A stretch of 64,000 nt of DNA from NCBI GenBank assembly GCA_018881555.1, contig JACAXG010000329.1, positions 62,001 through 126,000 of the forward strand, given 5' to 3'. Origin of the DNA: Amblyornis subalaris (taxonomy: Eukaryota; Chordata; Aves; Passeriformes; Ptilonorhynchidae). Both the position numbers and the translations under genes were made by a program. The notes under the pieces were generated by a model, which did not search any database, was not told where the DNA came from, and saw only the letters and a list, made by a program, of their open reading frames with translations. Shown here piece by piece: positions 10,726 to 21,060 of this stretch (the first letter of the stretch is position 1; every line of letters starts with the position of its first letter).

Positions 10726-12221
10726 AGAAGAAAGATGTGAATCTAGGATAACACTAGGAAATGTGATGAAGAATGTGGGTAATATAGGTGCTTTTCCACT
10801 GTAGGAAAAGAAAGGGCTATCAGGCATTAAAACAATGTCTTTGATGAAGAAGAGTGGCTTTGCTCTGAAAAAAATAACTGTATGTATTATATATTTGCTT
10901 AAATTTAAAATTTGAATCTATGTACACATGCTTTAGGAGCAGACTACTTTAGGTAAAAATGAAAAATTCAGAAGAAATAATTTATTTTAAAAATTCTTTC
11001 TTGTAGTTATGAGGGGAATAATTTTTCAATGTCTAAATTATTTTCTGCTAAAATAAATCTTTTATTTGCACACTGACAATATAACTATGGCTTTCATGAA
11101 AGTTTGATATGGGGCTCCAAATGAAGAAAAAAGAAATGTCCTTAATGAAAAACTAAAATTCCCTTCCAAGTGTAGCGGCAGTGATTTCACAGATGTTTTC
11201 AAGCGACACAGCAATTGACATTCTTGGCACCTTGAATTGGTGAAGGGAGAAACCTATATACGTGCAAGTAAAAAGTAGCAAAAGTAAGGCAAAAAAGTGA
11301 GCATAATTAAATGCCATTTAACATCTTGTGCAATTTTTCTTAGTCTTATATTTCCCCAAATATGATTTTCCACTCATGTATCATTCCTGTTTTAACATGC
11401 ACTCAAGCATGAGGTAGCAAGCTTATAAGGATTTAAAATTCATTTCACTGACCTTATGGTTTATGTCATGCAATACAGAAGGATTCAAAGAGTAAAATTA
11501 AAAACAAGTGTCTAATCTATTTTAGAAGGTGTATCCATGCATCAAAGGTTACACAAAACAAATCTTCCTATTCATCATAGACTATGACCATAGCATTCAG
11601 AAATCAATGTATCATTCAACTGGATATACATACTTCTGCTAATGAAAATTGGAGCTTGATGAAAAGTCATTTTTAACATAAAAAATAGTCATGAACTTAT
11701 ACTGGTCATTTATCTAAATATCAACATTACAGCACGAGCTGCTTTCCAAAAGTATTACAGACTAATTAATTTATTAAGATGATTTTTTTTCTCTGAGAAC
11801 AGAAATCTTGGCGTATACAGCTCTGATTTTTTTTTTAAATTTAAATGGAGTTTATAAATCCTCACTTATTTTACCCTGGTATTTTTCTCTTATCCTTATT
11901 AGTACTTTTAATGCAAACACTTGTATCTAAAATCAAAATTCTGTGCAATTTTATCTTGCTTAATAATAAAAGATGTATTTTTTGAATTTGGGAAATTATA
12001 GTTCAGGAACACTGTTAAGGGATGGCAGGCCAATGTCAATTTATGTAACAGTTAACATGTGAAATCAGCAATCTTCTGAATTTTCCATTTAATCATCAAA
12101 AAGAGTGCATCTCATTACTACTGATTGACAGAAACTGTTTTTCTGTCACACTTGAACAGTCTTTTTCAAAGTAATGTATTTTTTTTCAAAATTAAGGTTT
12201 TCATATAAATTTTTCCTTAGG
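10726..12221. other. RFX3 intron 1, unique AT-rich DNA
   Basis: No gene or repeat was recognised. Base composition is strongly A+T and there are only very short open frames. Confidence 0.6.
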
Positions 12222-12655
12222 TGTCGTGATTTAACTCCAGCCGGCAACTAAGCACCACAGTCATTTGCTCACTCACTCCTCCCCCTCCCCTCAGTGGGAG
12301 AGAATTGGAAGGGTAAAAATGAGAAAACTCATGGGTTGAGATAAAAACAGTTTAATAATTAAAAAATAATTATAATAAATTGTAAGGAAAAGAGGAGGAA
12401 AAAAAGACTCAGAGAGAAAAATAAAATCCAAGAAAGATGTGTGTTGCAAATGAAAACAGTTGCTCACCACCAACCAACTCATGCCCAGCCAGTCCCGGAA
12501 CACTGGCCCCCCTGCCAACCTTCCCCCTAGTTTTATTACTGAGCATGACGTATGGTATGGAATATCCCTTTGGTCAGTTGGGGTCAGGTGTCCCAGCTGT
12601 GTCCCCTCCCAACTTCTTGAGCACCTCCAGACTGCGCTGAGTAATTAACAATCAA
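12222..12655 (-). mobile_element. Truncated solo LTR, family A
   Basis: It starts TGTCGTGATTTAACTCCAGC, with the family landmarks 'gttgagataaaaacagttta', 'gagcatgacgtatggt', 'aatatccctttggtcagttg' and 'gtcccctcccaacttctt'. It breaks off near 12655, so the end that is 5' in the LTR sense (minus strand) is lost. Compare the complete copies at 24953-25548 and 53507-54104. Confidence 0.85.
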
Positions 12656-12778
12656 GTTTAGAATCTTGTTTTGAAGTATACAAGTTAATGGTGTAAAAGG
12701 AGGGATAGGAATTTTAGAGAATATAGTAAGGATGATGAATGTATTCTAACTAAAATGTTATTAAAGAGGTCTTGTAGA

Positions 12779-13685
12779 TCATAGAATCATAGAATCAAAG
12801 AATAATTTGGGTTGGAAAGGACCTTTAAGATCATCAAATCCAACACTGCCAAGTCCATCACTAAACCATGTCTCTAAACTCTACATCTACACATCTTTTA
12901 AATACCTCCAGGGATGGTGATTCAATAATTTCCCTTGGCAGCCTGTTCCAGTGCTTGACAAGGCTTTCAGTGAAGAAATTTTTCCTAATATCCAATCTAA
13001 ACCTGCCCTGGCGCAGCTTGAGGCCTTTTACTCTAGTCCTGTCACTTGTTACCTGGGAGAAGGGACCAACCCCCACCTCACTACAGCCTCCTTTCAGGTA
13101 GTTGTAGAGAATGATAAGGTCCCCCCAGAGCCTCCTTTCTCCAGACTAAACAATCCCAGTTCGCTCAGCCATCCTTCATAAAGACTTGTGCTCCAGACCC
13201 TTCACCAGCCTTGTTGCCCTTCTTTAGACACGCTCCAGCACCTCAATGTCTTTCTTGTAGTGAGGGGCCCAAAACTGAACACAGTATTTCAAGTGCGGCC
13301 TCACCAAGGCCAAGTACAGAGGGACAATCACTTCCCTGGTCCTGTTGGCCACACTGTGGCCACACTGTTCTTGATACAAGATGCCATTTGCCTTCTTGGC
13401 CACCTGGGCACACACTGGCTCATGTTCAGCTGCTATCGATCAGCACTCCCAGGTCCTTTTCAGCTGGGCTGCTTTCCAGCCACTCCTCCCCAAGCCTGTA
13501 GTGCTGCATGGGGTTGTTGTGACCCAAGTGCAGGACCCAGCACTTGGCCTCTTTAAACCTCATACAGTTGGCCTCGGCCCATCGATCCAGCCTGTCCAGG
13601 CCCCTCTGAAGAGCCTTCCTACCCCCCCAGCAGATTGACACTCTCACCCAATTTAGTGTTGTCCATGAATTTGCTAATGGTAGGC
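12779..13685 (-). mobile_element. CR1 LINE, 3' part, split by an LTR
   Basis: In reverse orientation it opens with the CR1 3' tail (atcatagaatcatagaatc), then the whole 3' ORF2 region up to 'tgttgtccatgaatttgctaatgg'. The minus-strand frames 12861-13076 and 13224-13415 keep ORF2 C-terminal motifs. The same copy resumes at 14412. Confidence 0.88.
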
Positions 13686-14406
13686 TGTCATGATCCGCTA
13701 ATACAAGGGGGGGTCATGATGGTTTGTTAACTGATCTCAGAATGCAAAAGACACAAAGGGGATTTCAATTTTAATCAAACAGTGCACTTTTATTGAGTGC
13801 CAACAACACGATTATGCGATAGAGGGGAGAGAGAGAGAGAGAGAGAAAGAAACAAAGTAAAGAAGGGGGGGGGAATAGCTACCAACGGATGAGACGAAGT
13901 CCTCGTGGTCCAGCCAATAGACTCGTCGGTGTCCGTGGGGAGATCTCATTTTGGGTTAACTCAGAAAGTCCCTTTATAGTCCTTTTCGAAAGCGGGGGGG
14001 GGGCAACTGGCCAGGAGGTGAGGAAATCTACAACTATTGTTGTGAGGCCCGTTGTACGGAAGCAGGTGTACAGGACAGGTCATTCCTTCTCGCTTCAGTG
14101 CAGTCCTTCCCGCCTAGGCAGCAAGAACAGCGCCACCACGACCTGTACTAATTTCCTCAGGAATGCATACCAGTCCTCAGCAGGCGCACCCACAGGGGGA
14201 AGGGGGGCAACTGGCCAGGCCTCAGGAATGCATACCAGTCCTCAGCGGGCGCACCCACAGGCAACACTTGGCAAACATCCCACCTCGGCCAGGCCAGGAC
14301 TCCTGTGCAAAGGTCCTCCTCTCCTTTTGGGGTGTTTAGGGTTTTTAGTCTCTGTCCTTGTCGATGATGGTGAGGCAGATGAGGGATTTTCGGACCGTCT
14401 CTTACA
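13686..14406 (-). mobile_element. Solo LTR, family C, with TAGGC duplication
   Basis: TGTCATGATCC...CTTACA is bounded by TAGGC on both sides (13681-13685 and 14407-14411), and the interrupted CR1 reads through when the insert is removed. Length is 721 bp. A minus-strand AATAAA is near 13790. It has a GA-rich tract, and the block 'aggaatgcataccagtcctcagc' occurs twice (around 14160 and 14224), showing an internal duplication of about 64 bp. The 193-codon frame at 13889-14470 runs through it and is not a gene. Confidence 0.92.
13826..13852. repeat. (GA)n microsatellite inside LTR
   Basis: A run of about a dozen GA units lies next to a poly-G stretch (13865-13872). Confidence 0.9.
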
Positions 14407-14411
14407 TAGGC

Positions 14412-14890
14412 TCAATCCCCTCATCCATATCATTGATAAAGATATTAAACAGGACTGGGCCCCACACTGATCCCTAGGGAACACCACTAGTTACCAGTCA
14501 CCAACTGGATGCAGCACCATTCACCACCACTGTCTGGGCCCGGCCATCTAGCCAGTTTTTAACCCAGCAAAGAATACATCTGTCTAAGCCATGGGCTGCC
14601 AGCTTTTCCAGGAGAATGCTGTGGGAGGTGGTTTCAAAGGCTTTACTGAAGTCCAGGTAGACACATCCACAGACTTTCCCTCATCCACTAGGCAGGTCAC
14701 CTGGTCATGAAAGGAGATCGGGTTGGTCAGGCAGGACCTGCCTTTCCTAATCCCGCTAATGACCACTAATTGGGCTTGCCTCTTGAGTTGGTAGGGGGAC
14801 TGTGTCCTCCCTGCATGCCCTTCTTGCATGAACTGCTGTCTAAAATGCCATGCCTGCCTTGGCTGATGCACCCTGCCTTGGCTGACATGC
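14412..14890 (-). mobile_element. CR1 LINE, RT part, continuation of 12779-13685
   Basis: 'catccatatcattgataaag' through 'ggtttcaaaggctttactga' and 'gggttggtcaggcaggacct' corresponds to the CR1 reverse transcriptase read on the minus strand. The end near 14890 (with the repeated 'gccttggctga') borders the provirus. Confidence 0.85.
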
Positions 14891-14893
14891 CAC

Positions 14894-15345
14894 TGTCCTG
14901 GTTTTATCCAGGACAGGGTTAATTTTTTGCATTAGCCAGGAGGGGGCGTGGGCAGGACCGTATTGTTCAATTCTACCTCACATCACTGCCAGGGGTGGAA
15001 AAGGGACTCTCTGTCACTTTGGGGGTGGGGAAAAGGGTCTCTCTCACTTTTGAGGAAAAAGGTGTTCTTTCTGGTTGAGAAAATGTGGCAGGGGAAGCCA
15101 TCCGGTATTTGTTTATTCTTGTGGGCTTTCTGTGTAAATAATTTCTTTTTCTTATACCTTTTGTTATTGATATTGTTGCTGTTACTGTTCATTTTCTTAT
15201 CTTATTGCTGTTTCCAATAAATTGTTCTTATCTCAAAATGTGATCTTTGCCTTTTGTGCCTCCAGTTGGATGGGGGGGAGGGGAAGCAGCAGCATGGGTT
15301 CAGTGGGCACACTAAATTGGGGAATACCATTCCTAAACCACAACA
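14894..15345 (+). mobile_element. Provirus 5' LTR
   Basis: It starts TGTCCTGGTTTTATCC and ends AAACCACAACA, 452 bp. An AATAAA is at 15216-15221 and a TATA-like CTTATACC near 15153. The U3 includes GCCAGGAGGGGGCGTGG (14935-14951), a GC-box/CTCF-like core. The last 36 bp recur exactly at 19410-19445. Confidence 0.85.
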
Positions 15346-15353
15346 GCCTTATT

Positions 15354-15371
15354 TGGTGCCCAATGTGAGGC
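15354..15371 (+). promoter_or_regulatory. Retroviral primer-binding site, tRNA-Lys-like
   Basis: TGGTGCCCAATGTGAGGC lies 8 bp after the 5' LTR. Compared with the tRNA-Lys(CUU) complement used by many betaretrovirus-like ERVs it differs at three positions, two of which are CG-to-TG changes, as expected of methylated-CpG decay. Confidence 0.7.
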
Positions 15372-15467
15372 ACGAAGGGTTGAGATAACAACAGATCTGC
15401 CCAGAGTGGGTTGGAAACAAATTTGATCTAAGCATTTGTTCTATTAGGTACAGAGGCACTGGTCACA

Positions 15468-15818
15468 ATGTTGCTTGGTCTGTTCATGTGGGTGTGGTAC
15501 CCAACCCTGTATATATTCCCGTATGTGCTCCTCATGATGATCTTTTTCAGAGCAGGGAGAGGGAACAGGATTGCTTTGTTGCTGTACTGTGGGATATCAG
15601 CTTATGACATGATAACATCAAGGGCAATGAGGGTCATTTGGGATGTGTATTCAGTGTTGCTCTCCTACCCTTACCTCAGGTGCTACCTTTGGGAGTGCAT
15701 TAATAATCATACCCAGCCTGTAGGGGGAACAGGGGAGGATGATTTTCACCAGCTTTTCACCCCCTTTTCCTCCTTCAGGCCTGTTACAACAGTTTTTGAG
15801 AATTTTGAATTCCCTTAG
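15468..15818 (+). pseudogene. Hydrophobic leader frame upstream of gag in provirus
   Basis: An open frame of 116 codons begins about 100 bp after the primer-binding site. Its first half is strongly hydrophobic (for example WYPTLYIFPYVLLMMIFF), a probable membrane segment or signal-anchor, followed by a polar part with aromatic residues. It does not resemble a matrix domain I can name. It is unclear whether it was the N-terminus of gag or a separate leader. Confidence 0.45.
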
Positions 15819-17339
15819 GATGTTAAGGAAAGCATGTTTTTGTTGCTATGTCTACTATCTCCTCATTACTGTCTACACTATGTTGAGTCAAGAGATTTCT
15901 AGGGAGGTCATTCAGACATCTGCCCCAAGGGTGGATAGTCATGAGTGGCATGGAATGTGGGAGAAAATGGGCCAGTTTTTGGAGAAACTCTCTGCTCCAA
16001 TGGTTTGGGAGTTCACCCCTGAACAACTACAGGACCCTGATAAAATGACAGAATATTTGCAAGGAGAATGCTGTGGCAACTCCAGAGAAAAACAACTTAT
16101 TGCAGTGTGTTGGGCCCTGGCTACTATTTTGAGACACTGCTCAGTAGTAGACAGCACACTCAGGGGGAGGAGGAGGAAAACAGACTCACAGGCACCATGG
16201 CCACTCAAACTGCAGCTGAGCCAGAGGAACAACCTGTGCTGGTAGCAGTCGTCCTTATATAGAAGAAAAAATCCAAGACAAAATCAGTTCGCATAGTGAG
16301 GGATGAAGAGGAAGCAGGGCCCTCAGAACAGGAGGAAGAGGCAGAGGCAATCACCCGATCCCTATTCCCAGGTGAGCTGCAAGATATGTGAAAAGATTTC
16401 AGCCACCAGTCAGGTGACCCCCTGGTGACCTGGCTGCTCCGATGCTGGGATATCACGGCCCACGATATGAAACTAGATGGTAGTAAAGCCAAGCAACTGG
16501 GATCCCTGTCCTGAGATGTGGGCATTGACAAGGCAATTGGGAAGAAGATAGAAACACTCAGCCTCTGGAAGTGACTCCTGTCAAGTGTGAGGGAATGGTA
16601 TTCTCTCAAGGATGATCTAGTAGTGAGCCCAAGCAGATAGAATGCCATAGAGGAAGGTATCCAGTACCTGAAAGAATTAGCTGTGCTGGAGGTACTCTGT
16701 AGGGATTCAAATGACGAACAGTCTCCTGTAGATCCAGGTGAGGTCCGAGGTCCAGTGTACACAATCCATCTGGTGGAAGTTTGTGCGGAACGTGCCATTG
16801 GTATATGCCAATTCACTGGCATTGATGTCAATGAAAGGAGAACAAACAGTGCTTCAGGTAACTATCCCACTTTGGCAATATGAAGATAATTTTTTTCCTC
16901 TCTACTGATCTGTGCCTCAGCTGTGGAAAGACTGTCCAAGACTATGGACAGACTCAAAAGACTTGAGCAAGTTAGAGAGGAACTGTCCCATGCCCTGCCA
17001 GTATGGACCAGAGTCTCTGCTATTTGGAGCAAGTGCCCCCCTGCTTGAGAGAAAAGGTAAAAACCATGAGGTAACCTGTGGTTTTACCTGCATGACCACG
17101 GAGAGGACACGAGGAAGTGAGATGGAAAATCCACCTCTGCCCTAGTAGCATGGGTATGTGAGTTTAGAGGAAGAATAACCACTGCAGGAAATTCTTTAAG
17201 GATAAATGCCACTCCAGTTTCCAGTGGGCAAGTCGTCAGATGGAATAGTAGGGCCGATATTACTTCCAATCCTCTTGAAGGGACCTCCAGTTCACATTTA
17301 CAAAAAGTGAGCAATGAGTACTATGACTAGGACTAGAGG
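15819..17339 (+). pseudogene. Decayed gag-like region of provirus
   Basis: Pieces of coding sequence continue in changing frames with several stops: a charged, glutamine-rich segment around 15955-16245, an acidic linker near 16300-16350 (EEEAGPSEQEEEAE), and a capsid-like helical stretch to about 16880. No intact zinc knuckle was seen. The long minus-strand frame 16205-16831 is an antisense shadow. Confidence 0.5.
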
Positions 17340-18850
17340 GGCAATGCCCCCAGCCAGCTGGAGGAAAGGGACAATCAGATTTATTGGACTGTAGGGATCC
17401 AATGGCCTGGCACGTCAGACCCACAAGAGTATAAGGCTTTAGTTGACACCAGCGCACAATGTACCCTGATGCCATCAAGATATGTGGGGGCAGAATCCAT
17501 CTCTATTTCTGGGGTGACGAGGGATCCCAACAGCTGACTGTACTGGAAGCTTGTCGTGGTTTGACCCTGGCCGGATGCCAGGTACCCACAAAAGCCGCTC
17601 AATCACTCTTCTGCTGCAGCTGGACAGAGGAGAGAAAATTTAATGAAGGGTTCATGAGCTGAGATAAGGACCGGGAGAGATCGCTCACTAAATACCATCA
17701 AGGGCAAAACAGGCTCAGCTTAGAGAGAAGTAAATTTATTGCTAACAAAATCAGAGCAGGATAATGAGAAGTAAAACAAGCCCTTTAAAACACCTTCCTC
17801 CCACTCCTCCCTCCTTCACAACTCTACCTTCTACCTGAGTGGCACAAGGAGGCAGGGAATGGGGGTTTTGGTCAGTGGCTTCTTCAGCTGCTCAGGGAGC
17901 GGAGTCGTTCCCCTCCTGCACCGTGGGGTCCCTCCCACAGGAGACAGTTCTCCACGAACTCCGATATGGCTCCATCTCATGGGCAACAGTACCCCTCAAA
18001 CTGCTGCAGCATGGGTTACTCTTCCACAGGGTGCAGTCCTCCAAGGACAGGCTGCTCCAGCCTGGGAGCAGGGTCCCTCTCTCCATGGGTCTCCCACGGG
18101 GTCACAGCCTCCTCTAGGCATCCACCCACTCTGGCGTGGCACTCCTCCACGGGCTGCGGGTGGACTTCTGCATCCCCGTGGACCTCCATGGGCTGCAGGG
18201 GGACAGCCTGCCTCACCATGGTCTTCACCACGGCCTGCAGAGGAATCTTGGCTCCGGCTCCTGGAGCACCTCCTCCCCCTCCTTCTTCACTGACCTTGGT
18301 GGCATAGTTGTTCTCCTCACATATTCTCACTCCTACTCTTCTCTGGCTGGAATTAAAACTGCACCACAACCTTTGTTTTTATTTCTTCTTAAATATGTTG
18401 TCACAGAGGAGTTACCACCATTTCTAATTGGCCCAGCCTTGGCCAGCAGCATGTCCATCTTCGGAGCCATCAGGGATTGGCTCTGCCGGACATGGTAGAA
18501 GCTTCTAGCAGCTTCTCACAGAAGCCACCTCTGTTGCCCCCCTGCTACCAAAAACCAGGCCATGCAAAACCAATACAAAGCTGAAGTGAGCCTGACCAGG
18601 AAAGAATGCTGAAAATACCCCATTGTTATGGGCCCAGAGGCCCCATGCATCCTTGGCATAGATTACCTCAGGAGAGGGTATTTCAAGGACCCAAAAGGGC
18701 ATTGTTGGGCTTTTGGGAGAGCTGCTGTGGAGACAGAGGCAATTAGACAGCTGAATACCTTGTCTGGTCTCTCAGAGGACCCTTCTGCAATGGGCCTGCT
18801 GAGGGCTGAAGAACAACAAGGTACCGCTTGCTACCACAACAGTGCACCGT
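17340..18850 (+). pseudogene. Retroviral protease region, split by a solo LTR
   Basis: An aspartic-protease active-site-like segment (LVDTSA) is at 17439-17456, followed by the flap-side sequence. The frame is cut at 17551 by the 1026-bp LTR and continues after 18577 with the downstream protease block containing LGIDYL near 18650. Stops are present on both sides of the insert. Confidence 0.65.
17552..18577 (-). mobile_element. Solo LTR, family B, with AAGCT duplication
   Basis: TGTCGTGGTTTGACCC...AACCAATACA, 1026 bp, is flanked by AAGCT at 17547-17551 and 18578-18582. A minus-strand AATAAA at 17735-17740 sets the sense. The middle consists of diverged repeats of a CTCCAGC...GGGTGCAGTCC motif, which create several spurious overlapping frames. 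The target was the protease region of an older provirus. Confidence 0.95.
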
Positions 18851-19409
18851 CGATAACGCTGCACCAACCGGGACTCCGTGACCCCCATCCATGAGATGAT
18901 TTTGTAACTGGAGAGCCAGGGGGTGGTCAGCAAGACTTGCTCACCCTTCAATATCCCCATATGGCCAGTGTGTAAGTCCAGTGGAGAGTGGAGACTGACA
19001 CTGGACTATCGTGGCCTGAACCAAGTCACACCACCACTGAGTGCTGCCATGTCGGACATGCTGGAACTTCAGTACGAACTGGAGTCCAAGGCAGCAAAGT
19101 GGTGCCACCATCGATATTGCTAATGCATTTTTCTCCATTCCTTTAGCAGCAGAGTGCAGGCTACAGTTTGCTTTCACCTGGAGGGGCGTCCAGTACACCT
19201 GGAACCGACTGCCCCAGGGGTGGAAACACAGTCCCACCATTTCCCATGGACTGATCCAGACTGCACTGTAAAAGGGTGAGGCTCCAGAACACTTACAGTG
19301 CATCGATGACATCATCCTATGGGGCAACCCAGCAGAGGAGGTTTTTGAGAAAGGGGAAAAGATAATCCAAATCCTCCTGAAGGCTGGTTTTGCCATAAAA
19401 CAAAGGGAG
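18850..19409 (+). pseudogene. Partial reverse transcriptase of provirus
   Basis: RT fingers/palm blocks are visible: WPVCKSSGEWRLTLDYRGLN near 18960-19020, IDIANAFFSIPL near 19110, and the polymerase motif as CIDD (19299-19310), with Cys where Tyr is usual. There is a frameshift near 19105 and a stop at 19269-19271. Everything after the palm is deleted, with the join to the LTR stub at 19409/19410. Confidence 0.85.
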
Positions 19410-19445
19410 CACTAAATTGGGGAATACCATTCCTAAACCACAACA
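19410..19445 (+). mobile_element. 36-bp stub of the provirus 3' LTR
   Basis: CACTAAATTGGGGAATACC... to CCACAACA is identical over 36 bp to 15310-15345, the 3' end of the 5' LTR. Nothing else of the 3' LTR remains. Confidence 0.93.
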
Positions 19446-20217
19446 GTCACACCCTGTTTGCCTGCCCTATTTGCCCCACTCCTGGTTGCTTCTTGGGTTC
19501 GTCTTTTGTACCTGTGGGAGTTGGCCGCCTTCACTCCTGGCCCTGCCCACGCTGAGTCAGAGCTGCCGCTTGTCTAGCTTTTAACATTTCCCGCTCTGGC
19601 GGAGGTTGGTGCACCTTCTCTCTCTCTGGGCTAGGTTCAGTTTTGCTGGTTTTTGGAAAGCTCTCCTAGCGCGATTCTCCACTCCAGAGCATGTCTGCCG
19701 GAGCAGTTCACCTCGGAGACATATGATGATGCATCACATGCATGAGAACCAGACTCTTCTAGGATTACACTGAATTTTTTAGGACCTACTCTCACAGGTC
19801 AAAGTTTGCCTGTTAACAGCACATGTAAGTTGTGGTTTAGAGGCTTGTATTATATAGAGTTAAACTGGAGTAAACAAAATACAGAAAATCAGCATATAGA
19901 TGACCAAATAAAATTTTCTTCCTTCCTAAATATAGTTCCTAAGCTTGGCGTGAATCATATAGTTCTTCTGTCTAGATGGTTCTTTTTTTGGCATTGAAAA
20001 TACCCATACTCTCAAGGGCCTGCATCTCCAGTGTTAGTACTCCACTTAGCATATTACAGACTTGCAGCACAATATTACATTCTGTGTCATTTAGTAATTG
20101 TGAGAACAGGGATGTCCCATAATTGAGAGTATTGTTTAGAAACCATTAGATGCACTGAAGCACTAGTCATTCTTTTTAAGGTAAACTATTGTATATTTCT
20201 GGTGTTCTTGTTTGCAG
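19446..20217. other. RFX3 intron 1, 3' end
   Basis: Positions 19446-19725 are unusually GC/pyrimidine-rich for this intron, with no repeat family I can name. The rest is AT-rich and ends in the acceptor tract of the second exon. Confidence 0.5.
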
Positions 20218-20315
20218 GTACAGCAAGTACAGACTGTGCAACAGGTACAACATGTCTACCCAGCCCAGGTTCAGTATGTGGAGGGAAATGACACAGTCTA
20301 CACAAATGGAACTAT
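20218..20315 (+). CDS. RFX3: RFX3 second coding exon (residues 40-71 plus 2 nt)
   Basis: The acceptor is TTTGCAG at 20211-20217 and the donor GTAAGT starts at 20316. The 98 nt continue the phase-0 frame from the first exon and leave two bases (AT) for a split isoleucine codon. The product continues the Q/V repeats (VQQVQTVQQVQ) into HVYPAQVQYVEG, a block that I know to be conserved across RFX1, RFX2 and RFX3, followed by NDTVYTNGT. It is part of the N-terminal transactivation region. The upstream intron is 14,780 bp and the downstream intron 24,503 bp, both inflated by CR1 and LTR insertions. Skipping this 98-nt exon would shift the frame, so it should be constitutive for the full-length protein. 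Confidence 0.94.
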
Positions 20316-20940
20316 GTAAGTTGGTTATTGATCTAAATTAGAATGTTTACTAAAATATGAAGTTAAATGCACATTCTTTTAATGGGCTACTATGTTTTAA
20401 TTAGCAAAGAAAAATGTTTGAACAAAAACTTTATTTTTTGTCATTTTAAATCATTATTTGAGTGAAAACAAGCTGGATTCACATCACTTGAATTAATCTA
20501 AAATGAATTCAGGTAATTGTTACAGTTGGACATAGTGTGAAGTTGTATATGCAGCATTTTGTTGTTTGGGGAAAAAATTTATGGACAAGTTTTAAGTTAT
20601 GCTGATAGGAAACATGATCTAAATTTGTCAGAATATGATCATCTGTGTAATAAAGAAGTCTTCATGTGGGCCTCTGTTCTTCTAGTTGAAATTATACTGG
20701 CAATTTCCTAAATTGCTGAGGCAGCTGTAGTCATTATTTACAGAAAATGATTATGTAATTTCTTTATTGTTTTAAGTGCAATGATATACACGTTTATTAT
20801 TTTTCCCAAAGGAAGGAAGGTAGAGGAAGGAGAATATGTCCTTTCGCTTCTCTCTTAGGATCTTCTATTTTTTGTGTTTTTCTTGCTTCGATGAACATGC
20901 TTTTCTGCCATCAAATTCCTTTCTCCCATGTTCAAACTTA
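20316..20940. other. RFX3 intron 2, unique 5' part
   Basis: AT-rich sequence with no recognised feature. Confidence 0.5.
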
Positions 20941-21060
20941 AAATCATAGAATAATTTAGGTCAAAAGAGACCTCTAGAGGTTATATGGTAAAACCCCCAC
21001 ATACAGTCAGAGTAGGGCTAACTTCAAAGTTGCTCAGGGAGAACCTTCCCTCCTTCTTTT
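20941..21060 (-). mobile_element. Old CR1 3' end fragment
   Basis: 'aaatcatagaataatttagg', 'agacctctagaggttat' and 'gttgctcaggg' match the CR1 3' terminus in reverse, heavily diverged. Confidence 0.7.

Larger units (their letters stand above)
14894..19445 (+). mobile_element. Defective endogenous retrovirus (provirus) in RFX3 intron 1
   Basis: The order is 5' LTR, primer-binding site, hydrophobic leader frame, gag-like region, protease, part of reverse transcriptase, then only the last 36 bp of the 3' LTR. Flanks GCCAC (14889-14893) and GTCAC (19446-19450) look like a 5-bp TSD with one transition. A large deletion removed the rest of pol, any env and most of the 3' LTR. All frames carry stops or frameshifts, so no protein can be made. 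A solo LTR of another family sits inside at 17552-18577. The primer-binding site suggests a lysine-tRNA (betaretrovirus-like) element, while the 5-bp duplication is more usual for class I or III elements; class is left open. Confidence 0.85.

Noticed and set aside
13889..14470. Plus-strand frame of 193 codons
   Set aside because: It crosses an LTR/CR1 boundary and exists only because of GC-rich LTR sequence.
16205..16831. Minus-strand frame of 208 codons in the provirus
   Set aside because: It is antisense to the gag-like region, with no start context or known family.
17839..18498. Several overlapping frames rich in Pro, Ser and Gly
   Set aside because: They arise from the internal tandem motifs of the family B LTR; the same kind of frames appear at 52504-52999 in the other copy.
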